Of a stretch of DNA of 9,232 nt, positions 1 to 5,664 are shown one piece after another (the first letter of the stretch is position 1; each line of letters begins with the position of its first letter). The translations under genes were made by a program, and so were the position numbers. This stretch comes from DASRAU01 sp035638075 (GTDB lineage: Bacteria; Acidobacteriota; Polarisedimenticolia; Gp22-AA2): NCBI GenBank assembly GCA_035638075.1, contig DASRAU010000011.1, positions 1-9,232 on the forward strand. The letters run 5' to 3'. The notes under the pieces are model-generated. The model was not told where the DNA came from. It worked only from the letters and a program-made list of their open reading frames with translations, and searched no databases.

Positions 1-1
1 G

Positions 2-415
2 AACCCGGAGCGCGGTCCGAAGGGATCACCCCGCAGCGAAGCGGCCCGGGTCCGCGATGAGCGGATGTTCCCGGTGGATCTGCTGCACAAGATCCTGCGG
101 CACTCGCTGGCGCACCAGCGGCGCGAGACGATCGCCTTCGGCCGCCGGCTCAACGCGGTCATGGAGCAGATGTTCCTGACCGCGGTGTGGCGCAACTTCG
201 TCAAGAAAAGAAGCGAGCGGGTCTCCCAAAGCGGCACTCCCGCCATGCACCTCGGCCTGACCCCGGAGCGCTGGCCCTGGTCCCGGGTCTTCTCGCGGCG
301 CCTGTTTCCCGCCCGCACCGCGACTCCGCCTCTCTGGGCGCACCTCTACCGGCGCCTCTGGACCTCTCCTCTCTACAAGAACAACTCCCGGCACCAGTTG
401 AAGCTGGCGTTCTAG
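2..415 (+). CDS. Transposase-like protein, C-terminal part (5' end outside window)
   Basis: The reading frame is open from base 2 to the TAG at 413-415, giving about 137 residues that continue a protein beginning upstream of the window. An internal ATG at 65 exists, but the frame before it reads sensibly (NPERGPKG..., then VRDERMFPVDLL), so the gene is best read as 5'-truncated by the window edge. The segment around FGRRLNAVMEQMFL and WRNFVKKRSER, followed by RRLFPAR, resembles from memory the C-terminal part of insertion-element proteins annotated as transposases in high-GC environmental bacteria. No catalytic DDE residues can be assigned in this fragment and no terminal inverted repeat can be paired without the left end. 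It is highly basic, as expected of a DNA-binding protein. The family assignment is tentative; it may be an inactive remnant. Confidence 0.5.
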   Translation, partial: NPERGPKGSPRSEAARVRDERMFPVDLLHKILRHSLAHQRRETIAFGRRLNAVMEQMFLTAVWRNFVKKRSERVSQSGTPAMHLGLTPERWPWSRVFSRRLFPARTATPPLWAHLYRRLWTSPLYKNNSRHQLKLAF

Positions 416-583
416 GCCGACTCACGCGTCAGTTCGACCCCCTTCTTCCAGTCTGCCGGGAATCCACATTCTCGGGGGCACGCTGGACCGCTCGCGTTAT
501 CCTGACCGCTCGGCGCGGGAGCGATCCCGCCTGGAATCCCGCCGGCCGCGCCCGCGGACCGGCCTTTTCGCGGGAGGTCTCCG
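416..583. other. Intergenic gap with small hairpin, no gene seen
   Basis: This 168-base gap holds no convincing coding region. It contains a perfect 6-bp hairpin GCGGGA-gcga-TCCCGC at 515-530 with a GNRA-type loop, and an 8-bp direct repeat ATCCCGCC at 524-531 and 536-543. A TATCCT at 498-503 could be a -10 box for the gene at 584, but no matching -35 is visible. The hairpin is not followed by a T-run, so it is not a typical intrinsic terminator. Confidence 0.4.
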
Positions 584-1132
584 ATGCGCGGCGTCACCGT
601 CGTCTTGGCCCTGGCTCTACTGCTCCTGGCGCTCCCGGCCCGCGGGGCCGCCGACGAGGCGGTCCGCCCGGTGCGCGTGATCAACTTCCCGCAGGTGCAG
701 CGGGTGCAGGGGGACGTCACGGTGCCGGTGGCCATCCCGCACGCGCAGCTCATCAGCCTCAAGGATCTGACCGTGCCGCCGGTCGAGCCGTCCGAACGCG
801 GCCGCCTCATCGACGGCGGGGTGGTGACCGCCGAGGGCTACACCGGCATCGTCCTCAGCCTGAGCGGCCGCGCCGCCGGCCGCGCGCTGAAGGCCGGTGA
901 AGTCGGCGCCTACCTCATCCCCGACGAAGAGACCGTCACGCGCGCCTACGAGGAAGACGGCCTCCTGCAGTTCCCCCTCGAGATCCGCGCCGCCCTCACG
1001 CAGGGGACCGACCGAATGCATGCCTCCCAGCAAGCCCGCCAGACCCTCGCCTTCCCCCGCTACCGAGTCCGCCTGTTCAACACGACAGATAAGACCGTGA
1101 ACGTCAACCTCTTCGCCTACGTCACCCAATAG
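584..1132 (+). CDS. Secreted conserved protein of unknown function
   Basis: This 182-residue protein starts at ATG 584 behind a good Shine-Dalgarno, GGGAGG at 572-577, six bases upstream. Residues 1-20 form a classical signal peptide (MRG, then a Val/Ala/Leu-rich core), with likely cleavage near residues 22-24 (GAA/DEA), so the mature protein should be exported to the periplasm or outside. After an Arg/Val stretch containing VINFPQVQRVQG come mostly beta-type sequence, the segment LIPDEETVTRAYEEDGLLQF (111-130), and a C-terminal block FPRYRVRLFNTTDKTVNVN (158-176). No cysteines, lipobox, enzyme motif or transmembrane segment follow the signal. It stands alone, between the transposase-like fragment and a convergent gene. 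I do not recognise a characterised family; a small surface or structural beta-protein is the safest description. Confidence 0.8.
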   Translation: MRGVTVVLALALLLLALPARGAADEAVRPVRVINFPQVQRVQGDVTVPVAIPHAQLISLKDLTVPPVEPSERGRLIDGGVVTAEGYTGIVLSLSGRAAGRALKAGEVGAYLIPDEETVTRAYEEDGLLQFPLEIRAALTQGTDRMHASQQARQTLAFPRYRVRLFNTTDKTVNVNLFAYVTQ

Positions 1133-1243
1133 CCCTTGTCGCAGATGCTCCCGGGTCTTGATCGAGAGAGCCGACCGGGAGAACGCCTGGTGCGCGACCG
1201 TCGGAACGGTTGGCGGTTGGCGGGTGAGAGGGAACAGGAACGA

Positions 1244-1274
1244 CTTCGCCGGGGCCTGGGAGACTCAGGCGAAG
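1244..1274 (-). terminator. Possible intrinsic terminator of the minus-strand operon
   Basis: Eleven bases past the stop of the zinc-ribbon gene, read on the minus strand, lies a perfect 7-bp inverted repeat CTTCGCC/GGCGAAG with a 17-base loop, followed by a pyrimidine-rich run (TCGTTCCTGTT). A competing 5-bp stem GCCTG/CAGGC sits in the loop. The T-content is modest, so this is a weak candidate. A second repeat, CTCCCGG (1148-1154) with CCGGGAG (1175-1181), lies closer to the convergent plus-strand gene and could serve that side. Confidence 0.35.
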
Positions 1275-1284
1275 GTTCTGACCT

Positions 1285-2235
1285 TCAGCGCGCCGGAGCG
1301 CTCTCGCGCTCGATGCCCTCGCGCAACGCCGCCGCGAGCATCTCCTGGCGTGAGGCGGTCTGCGGGAAGCGCTGGTCGACGAGGTCCCGGCCACGGCTCA
1401 ACTCGGCCTTGAAGATCTCCAGGATCTGGCCGCTGCGCAGGGCCTGGGCGAAGCGATCGGGGTTGTAGAGCTTGAGGTCCGAGAGCATCAGGCGGGCGAG
1501 CCGGGCGATTTCCTCGGCCGGACGGCTGCCGGGCTTCGGCGCCGGTTCGGGAGAATCCAGTCCGTCGAGACTGAAGTCGGAGCCCTCCCAATCGTTTCCG
1601 GTCGCAGCCTCCGCATCGTCGGTTTCGGGCGCCGGCGGCGCCGGCAGCATGTCGCGCAGCGCCGCGCGCAGCGCCTCCTCCGCCATTCCTTCTTCGAGGA
1701 AGACGTCGGCGCCGTAGGCCAGCGCGGTGTCGCGGTTGAACAGGTCGGCCGAGAGATCGGAGCCGAGGAGCGCGACCTTGGTGTCCTTGAGGTGCGGGCT
1801 CCCCTTGACGCCTTCGCAGATCGCCACGCCCGAGAGGCCCCCGAGGTGCACGCTGGCCACGATGGCGGACGGCTTGCGCGCCACCACCGCCTTGAAGGCG
1901 GCGGTGCCGTCGTCGGCCGTTTCCACGCGGCAGCCGAGCTCGGCCAGGATCGGCCGGAGAAGGCTGCGCACCGGACGTCCGGCGTCGGCCAGAAGGACCA
2001 GCGGCGCATCGCCGCCCACGGCGGCAAAGGGTGTCCCGGCGGGACGAGCCGCGGCGGCGGAAGACTGTCGGGAGGCCGGCGCCTTCGGGGAGCCGGCCCT
2101 GGCGGCGGGCGGCCCGCCGGGCTCGGCGGACGCGAACGTGTGGCCGCAGCGGGCGCAGCGCATCTTCGACCCGGGGCGGACGCGGGAATCGTCCACGCGG
2201 AACTGCCGGCGACAGGAAGGGCAGCCGACGATCAT
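1285..2235 (-). CDS. Zinc-ribbon / degenerate receiver-domain protein
   Basis: This 316-residue protein starts at the ATG at 2235, which overlaps the TGA of the upstream gene (ATGA), with an AAGG four bases upstream. Residues 1-35 form a zinc ribbon of the MJ0042/zinc-ribbon_5 kind with two CxxC knuckles (C5-C8, C27-C30). After an Ala/Pro-rich linker, residues about 77-197 follow the CheY receiver fold (LVLLADAG, then AIVASVHLGGLSG, then LAYGADVFLEEG). The phosphoacceptor Asp position is Ser128, only one acidic-pocket residue (D84) is evident, and the conserved Lys position is Glu (about 182), so it probably cannot be phosphorylated. An acidic linker (about 203-240) leads to a conserved helical C-terminal segment (241-312, LARLMLSDLKLYNPDRF) that I recall in acidobacterial and deltaproteobacterial proteins without a known role. 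It is probably a cytoplasmic scaffold or regulator working with its coupled partner. Confidence 0.8.
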   Translation of the reverse strand: MIVGCPSCRRQFRVDDSRVRPGSKMRCARCGHTFASAEPGGPPAARAGSPKAPASRQSSAAAARPAGTPFAAVGGDAPLVLLADAGRPVRSLLRPILAELGCRVETADDGTAAFKAVVARKPSAIVASVHLGGLSGVAICEGVKGSPHLKDTKVALLGSDLSADLFNRDTALAYGADVFLEEGMAEEALRAALRDMLPAPPAPETDDAEAATGNDWEGSDFSLDGLDSPEPAPKPGSRPAEEIARLARLMLSDLKLYNPDRFAQALRSGQILEIFKAELSRGRDLVDQRFPQTASRQEMLAAALREGIERESAPAR

Positions 2236-3734
2236 GCCGCCTTCACCTGCTCCGCCGCGGGGCGCGATTCGAGGCTGGCGATCCGCCGCCGCAGCAGGGC
2301 GTTCTGGAGCGTCAGCCCGGCCTGCGACAGGAAGATCTCCAGCGGACGCAGGTCGTCGAACGGCTCGCCGCTGACGGCGTTGTCACCGTAGAGGATGCCG
2401 AACACCTCGTGACCGCCGTGCACCGGCAGCACCGCGGCGTTCTTCGGCTCGGGCGGGCCGAGCCGGGCGCGGAGCGCGCCGTTCGCCGCATCGTCGGGAA
2501 CCGGGGCCACCGAGGATTCGCCGCGATCGACGGCCGCCCTCAGGATCGAGCCGGCCTCGAGCGGGAAGGTGGCGCCGCGCATGCGCTCGTCCACCGGCTT
2601 CCCGAAGGCGCCCCGGCAGATGGCGCGCCCGTCGGTCACGGCGAACAGCGCCGCGCGCTCGAAATACTCGGAGGCCAGCCGCAGCACCAGCAGCGACACA
2701 TCGCCGGCCGGCTCCGCCTGCAGCTCGCCGATGAGGCCGCGCAGGAGCTGCAGCGGATCGGCGACCCGCACCGTCCGGCCGCCGGCGGACCAGTCGATCT
2801 GCGCCAGCTGGTCGGAGAGGCAGAGGGTCGAGCCGAGCTGCACGCAGAAGTCACGCACCCGGACTCCCACGTCCTCGAACGGCGTCTGCGCCAGGTCCGG
2901 AAGCGCCAGGTAGCCGGTCGCACCGGCGCTCCGGGCCATGACGGCGGCGCTCGCATGACGCAGCTCGCCGATCATCACCGCCAGGAGATCGGGAACGGCG
3001 CCGCGCAGGTTGCGCACGAGCTCGATGCCGCCGCCCCATCCGGTCTTCGTCGCGTCGGGCAGCACCAGGTCGCAGACGAGGAAGAAGGCGGTGCCGCGCG
3101 CCGCCAGCTCGCGCCCGGCGGTCTCGCCGGCGGCGGCCGTGGCGCACGTCGTGGCTTCGAAACCCACCCGCTCCAGCTCTTCGCGCAGCGCCAGCGTCAG
3201 GAACGAGCGCTCGCTCACCAGCAACACCTGGCGAGGCACACCCTGCGCGGACGCCTCCGTCCAGCGCGGCGCCGCCTGCGGCAGACCGCCGAGGATCGCC
3301 TCCGGCTCGAGTCCCGCCGCCTCCTCGGGAGGCGGGTCCGACTCGTCCGCCTCGAAGCGGAACTCTCCTTCCTGCAGCAGCACGAAGGAGCGCACCAGGT
3401 CACGGAGCTCGTCGCGCACGACGCGATCGAGCGTTTCCTGCGACAGCGCGCCGAGCCCGACCAGCGCCGCCGCCAGGGACTCCCCTGTTTCGGCGGCGCG
3501 TGTGCGCGCCGGCTCGAGGGCGGCCGGGGCGACGAGACCCTTCGAGATCAGCAGCTCGTCGAGCGCGGGCCGTCCGGCTCCCAGGCTCGCGTCGCAGACC
3601 AGGCCGTGGCGGAAGCGGACGCGCCGCTCGCCCTCCTTGTCGCTGAGGATGAGCGTGCCCGACTGTCGGCTCAGGTGGACGACCTGCAGGATGTCCGGGA
3701 AGGAGAGATCTTCGAGACTGCCGACGACGCTCAA
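2232..3734 (-). CDS. DUF4388 / receiver-like / GAF signalling protein
   Basis: This is a 500-residue cytoplasmic protein. Residues 1 to about 130 form a DUF4388 (PATAN-type) domain beginning MSVVGSLEDLSFPDILQVV, with SGTLIL and FRHGLVCDA typical of the family. Residues about 168-285 resemble a CheY receiver: Asp222 in VCDLVLP fits the phosphoacceptor, but the acidic pocket is Ser174-Glu175 and the usual Lys is missing (GYLALPD). Residues about 340-485 resemble a GAF domain (LRLASEYFERAALFAV, then AAVLPVHGGHEVFGILYGDN). The frame stays open to a TTG at 3839, but the start chosen is TTG 3734, which has AAGGAG ten bases upstream and begins exactly where family similarity starts. It follows nusB after 106 bases and overlaps the next gene by four bases. 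DUF4388 proteins are common in gliding and polarity signalling of delta-type bacteria; the specific role here is unknown. Confidence 0.82.
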   Translation of the reverse strand: MSVVGSLEDLSFPDILQVVHLSRQSGTLILSDKEGERRVRFRHGLVCDASLGAGRPALDELLISKGLVAPAALEPARTRAAETGESLAAALVGLGALSQETLDRVVRDELRDLVRSFVLLQEGEFRFEADESDPPPEEAAGLEPEAILGGLPQAAPRWTEASAQGVPRQVLLVSERSFLTLALREELERVGFEATTCATAAAGETAGRELAARGTAFFLVCDLVLPDATKTGWGGGIELVRNLRGAVPDLLAVMIGELRHASAAVMARSAGATGYLALPDLAQTPFEDVGVRVRDFCVQLGSTLCLSDQLAQIDWSAGGRTVRVADPLQLLRGLIGELQAEPAGDVSLLVLRLASEYFERAALFAVTDGRAICRGAFGKPVDERMRGATFPLEAGSILRAAVDRGESSVAPVPDDAANGALRARLGPPEPKNAAVLPVHGGHEVFGILYGDNAVSGEPFDDLRPLEIFLSQAGLTLQNALLRRRIASLESRPAAEQVKAA

Positions 3735-3744
3735 GAGAACCTGT

Positions 3745-3750
3745 CTCCTT
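3745..3750 (-). promoter_or_regulatory. Shine-Dalgarno deciding the TTG start of the DUF4388 gene
   Basis: AAGGAG on the minus strand lies ten bases before TTG 3734. The alternative in-frame TTG at 3839, immediately after the nusB stop, has no visible ribosome binding site, and the 35 residues it would add are Arg/Pro-rich and unlike the family. This supports the shorter protein. Confidence 0.6.
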
Positions 3751-3806
3751 GCCCGTCGGCCGCGCGGCGCGGACGGGTCGCGGCCCGCCTGAAAATGGCG
3801 CAAAGC

Positions 3807-3829
3807 GGCCGCGCGGCGGGGGCGCGGCC
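3807..3829 (-). other. Perfect hairpin in the nusB-DUF4388 gap
   Basis: An 8-bp perfect stem GGCCGCGC/GCGCGGCC with a 7-base loop sits just downstream of the nusB stop. On the minus strand it is followed by GCTTTGCGCCATTTT, a poor T-tract, so it may be a weak attenuator or an mRNA-stabilising or processing hairpin rather than a full terminator. The related sequence GGCCGCGCGGCG recurs at 3758-3769 inside a second, 6-bp stem (CCCGTC 3752-3757 with GACGGG 3772-3777). Confidence 0.35.
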
Positions 3830-3840
3830 AGAGGACCAAT

Positions 3841-4317
3841 CTATTCTTTTGCGGGGGGACCGCCAGCGGCGGGGGGCGGGATCACGCTTTCGTGATCGCC
3901 CGGCGCGACCGCGTCGAGGCGCTTGCGGATGGCGTCGAGGATGCCGTTGACGAACTGCCCCGACTCCTCGCCGCCATAGCGTTTCGCGACCTCGATGGCC
4001 TCGTCGATGACGACGATCCGGGGGGTCTCCGGCTCGTGCAGGAACTCGAAGACGGCGAGGCGCAGAACCGCCCGGTCCACGGTGCCGAGACGCTCCAGGC
4101 GCCAGTTCTCGATGCCTTCGCGCAGGAGCGCGTCCACCTCGTCGCGCGACGCGGTGGCGCCGAGCGCCAGGCGGGTCGCGAAGCCGCGCACGTCGTCCTG
4201 CACCGGCTCCTCGTGGCGCCAGAAGCCGTCGATCACCTCGGGCATCGGCATGCCGCCGACCTCCGCCTGGTAGAGCATCTGCAGGGCGAACTCGCGGGCC
4301 TGGTGGCGGGACGCCAT
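3841..4317 (-). CDS. nusB: Transcription antitermination factor NusB
   Basis: This is a 158-residue NusB, the all-helical RNA-binding factor that joins NusE (ribosomal protein S10) at boxA to keep RNA polymerase processive, chiefly on rRNA operons. The N-terminus carries the family's basic RxxARxxALQMLYQ element (residues 4-16). The middle has NWRLERLGTVDRAVLRLAVFE (71-91), and the C-terminal half has IDEAIEVAKRYGGEESGQF (104-122) followed by VNGILDAI, all diagnostic. The body fits the usual size of about 135-140 residues; a Pro/Ala-rich tail of about 18 residues is added and probably disordered. It starts seven bases after the ribH stop, and its likely ribosome binding site, GAGGT, overlaps that stop codon, so the two are translated together. 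The ribH-nusB order is a widespread bacterial arrangement. The assignment is firm. Confidence 0.97.
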   Translation of the reverse strand: MASRHQAREFALQMLYQAEVGGMPMPEVIDGFWRHEEPVQDDVRGFATRLALGATASRDEVDALLREGIENWRLERLGTVDRAVLRLAVFEFLHEPETPRIVVIDEAIEVAKRYGGEESGQFVNGILDAIRKRLDAVAPGDHESVIPPPAAGGPPAKE

Positions 4318-4324
4318 GGCGACC

Positions 4325-4825
4325 TCAGTCCTTCCGCGCCACGGCCGGAGCGGCCGCGGGCAGGCGGCGCAGCAGGCTGGCCATCTCGACGGCGGCCACC
4401 GCCGCGTCCCAGCCGCGGTTTCCCGCCTTCCCGCCGGCCCGATCGATCGCCTGCTCGAGGTTCTCGGCGGCGATCACCCCCCAGGTGATCGGCACCCCGG
4501 TGTCGAGCGCCGCGAGCGACACGCCGCGCGACGCGTCGGCGACGACCTGGTCGAAGTGAACGGTGTCGCCGCGGATGACGCAGCCGAGTGTGACGACCGC
4601 TTCGACCGTGCCGGAGGCGGCGAGACGGCGGGCCGCGACCGGGATCTCCAGCGCTCCCGGCACGCGCACGAGCGTGACGTCACTGTCGCGCACGCCGTGG
4701 CGGCGCAGCGCGTCGAGCGCCGCCGTGACCAGGCGCTCGACCATGTAGTCGTTGAAGCGGGCGGCGACGACGCCGAGGCGCATGCCGGCGCCGTCGAAGT
4801 GGCCGCTGATCTCGTTCGGGGACAT
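4325..4825 (-). CDS. ribH: 6,7-dimethyl-8-ribityllumazine synthase
   Basis: This is a 166-residue lumazine synthase, which condenses 5-amino-6-ribitylaminouracil with 3,4-dihydroxy-2-butanone 4-phosphate to give 6,7-dimethyl-8-ribityllumazine, the penultimate step of riboflavin synthesis in the cytoplasm. Family motifs appear in order: ARFN (22-25), the substrate-binding VPGALEIP (55-62), GCVIRGDTVHFDQV (81-94) with the catalytic His at about 90, GVITxEN-type WGVIAAENLEQA (115-126), and GNRGWDAA (135-142), which corresponds to the usual GNKGxEAA. Length is normal, with a short Ala/Pro-rich C-terminal tail. ATG 4825 is preceded by GGAG five bases upstream and by a strong promoter with a very short leader. 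It is the first gene of the operon and the only riboflavin gene in the window; the others must lie elsewhere. Confidence 0.97.
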   Translation of the reverse strand: MSPNEISGHFDGAGMRLGVVAARFNDYMVERLVTAALDALRRHGVRDSDVTLVRVPGALEIPVAARRLAASGTVEAVVTLGCVIRGDTVHFDQVVADASRGVSLAALDTGVPITWGVIAAENLEQAIDRAGGKAGNRGWDAAVAAVEMASLLRRLPAAAPAVARKD

Positions 4826-4836
4826 CGCTTCTCCGA

Positions 4837-4863
4837 GGGAGCGCCATCGTAGTGAGCGCTCCC
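4837..4863. promoter_or_regulatory. Perfect dyad bracketing the ribH -10 box (possible operator)
   Basis: GGGAGCGC (4837-4844) and GCGCTCCC (4856-4863) form a perfect 8-bp inverted repeat with an 11-base centre that contains the -10 hexamer. Half-sites are offset by 19 bp, close to two helical turns, as for a dimeric repressor site. A further 10-bp palindrome CTCCCGGGAG (4859-4868) overlaps the spacer. It could alternatively act as a hairpin, but most of it would lie upstream of the transcript start. Confidence 0.4.
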
Positions 4864-4874
4864 GGGAGTGTCAA
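4846..4874 (-). promoter_or_regulatory. Sigma70-type promoter of the ribH operon
   Basis: On the minus strand TTGACA (4874-4869, perfect -35) is separated by exactly 17 bases from TACGAT (4851-4846, four of six -10 matches). Transcription should begin near 4838-4842, giving a leader of about 13-17 bases that carries the GGAG for ribH. This spacing and position make it the most convincing promoter in the window. It sits between the stop of the membrane-protein gene and ribH, so it separates two minus-strand operons. Confidence 0.7.
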
Positions 4875-4887
4875 GGAGACGCGCCGT

Positions 4888-5664
4888 TCAGGGCGGCAGG
4901 CACGGGCGGAGGATCCCGGCCCAGGCGGGGGCGACGACCGCCTTCAGGACGATGTCGAGGAGCAGCAGCGCGAGCGCGACGCCGAGCAGCCGCCGGTCGG
5001 CCGGCTGGGCGAGCAGGCGCTCCGGCCGCCCGCGCAGGCGCACGAGAAGCGGGCGCGCCAGGACCGCGCCGAGGATCACGAAGGCGACGACGCGGACGAC
5101 GGCGTACGGCGGCCAGCCGAGAAGCCCGGCGGTCATCGCCTGCGGCCCCGAGGCGAGCGCCCCGACGTAGTACGACATGTAGCCGACGAGGACCGCGCCC
5201 ATGAGAAGGCCGAGGACCCCGCCGCTCGCGAGGGTGACGACCGCGAAGATCCCGGCGTGCAGCAGGTGCTGCGGGACGAAGCGGGCCGGGTCCGACTCGC
5301 GTCCCTGTCCCGACGCGATGAAGGCGAACATCTCGTCGCGATACGGCGGTCCCATGAAGACTCCCGCCCCCGCCGCCGCGGGATCGCGGGCGGTGTGCGT
5401 GATGAGCGAGGCGGAGAGGCTCGCGGCCCACAGCAGGGCCGCCGTGATGGCGGCGGCGCGGCGTCCCTCCGTCACGCAGCGGGCGAAGACCGGGTAGACG
5501 GCGAGCGTCGCGAGCATGGGAAGCGCGATGCGGCCCGCCGCGGGCGAGGCGGCCGCGACCGCGAACGCCAGGAAGACGGCGACCGGCGCGAGCAGCGCCG
5601 GCAGGAGGACGAACAGGAGCCCGGGCGGGCGGCGGACGGCGGAGGAGGCGTCCGCCCCGGTCAT
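4888..5664 (-). CDS. Multi-pass membrane protein of unknown function
   Basis: This is a 258-residue, very hydrophobic protein with about six predicted membrane segments: near residues 15-39, 46-63, 70-89, 135-168 (long and glycine-rich, perhaps two passes), 187-209 and 226-247. The hydrophilic loop between the third and fourth (about 90-134) holds PPYRDEMFAFIASGQGRESD, the most distinctive stretch. Arg-rich turns near 208-225 suggest a cytoplasmic loop. Its ATG overlaps the TGA of the PfkB kinase gene (ATGA, 5661-5664). No clear Shine-Dalgarno is visible, so translation probably relies on coupling. It is the last gene of its operon; the ribH promoter follows its stop. No transporter or enzyme signature is recognised. 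Transport of a salvage substrate would suit the context but is only inference. Confidence 0.75.
   Translation of the reverse strand: MTGADASSAVRRPPGLLFVLLPALLAPVAVFLAFAVAAASPAAGRIALPMLATLAVYPVFARCVTEGRRAAAITAALLWAASLSASLITHTARDPAAAGAGVFMGPPYRDEMFAFIASGQGRESDPARFVPQHLLHAGIFAVVTLASGGVLGLLMGAVLVGYMSYYVGALASGPQAMTAGLLGWPPYAVVRVVAFVILGAVLARPLLVRLRGRPERLLAQPADRRLLGVALALLLLDIVLKAVVAPAWAGILRPCLPP

Noticed and set aside
187..900. Plus-strand open frame of about 237 residues spanning the gap and the secreted gene
   Set aside because: It overlaps two better-supported genes in another frame, and its sequence is Arg/Pro/Gly-rich junk.
1197..1210. Small hairpin ACCGT-cgga-ACGGT as a terminator
   Set aside because: The stem is only 5 bp and is not followed by a T-run on either strand; better inverted repeats lie nearby.
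3735..3839. 35-residue N-terminal extension of the DUF4388 protein from TTG 3839
   Set aside because: There is no ribosome binding site, the composition is basic and Pro-rich, and the sequence includes the hairpins; TTG 3734 has AAGGAG and matches the domain start.
2031..3950. Long plus-strand open frame of about 639 residues
   Set aside because: It lies antisense to the DUF4388 protein and nusB, is Arg/Gly/Ala-rich with no domain, and is the usual high-GC shadow frame.
4826..4887. FMN riboswitch upstream of ribH
   Set aside because: The whole gap is 62 bases and the predicted leader is only about 15 bases, too short for an RFN element, and none of its conserved segments is visible.
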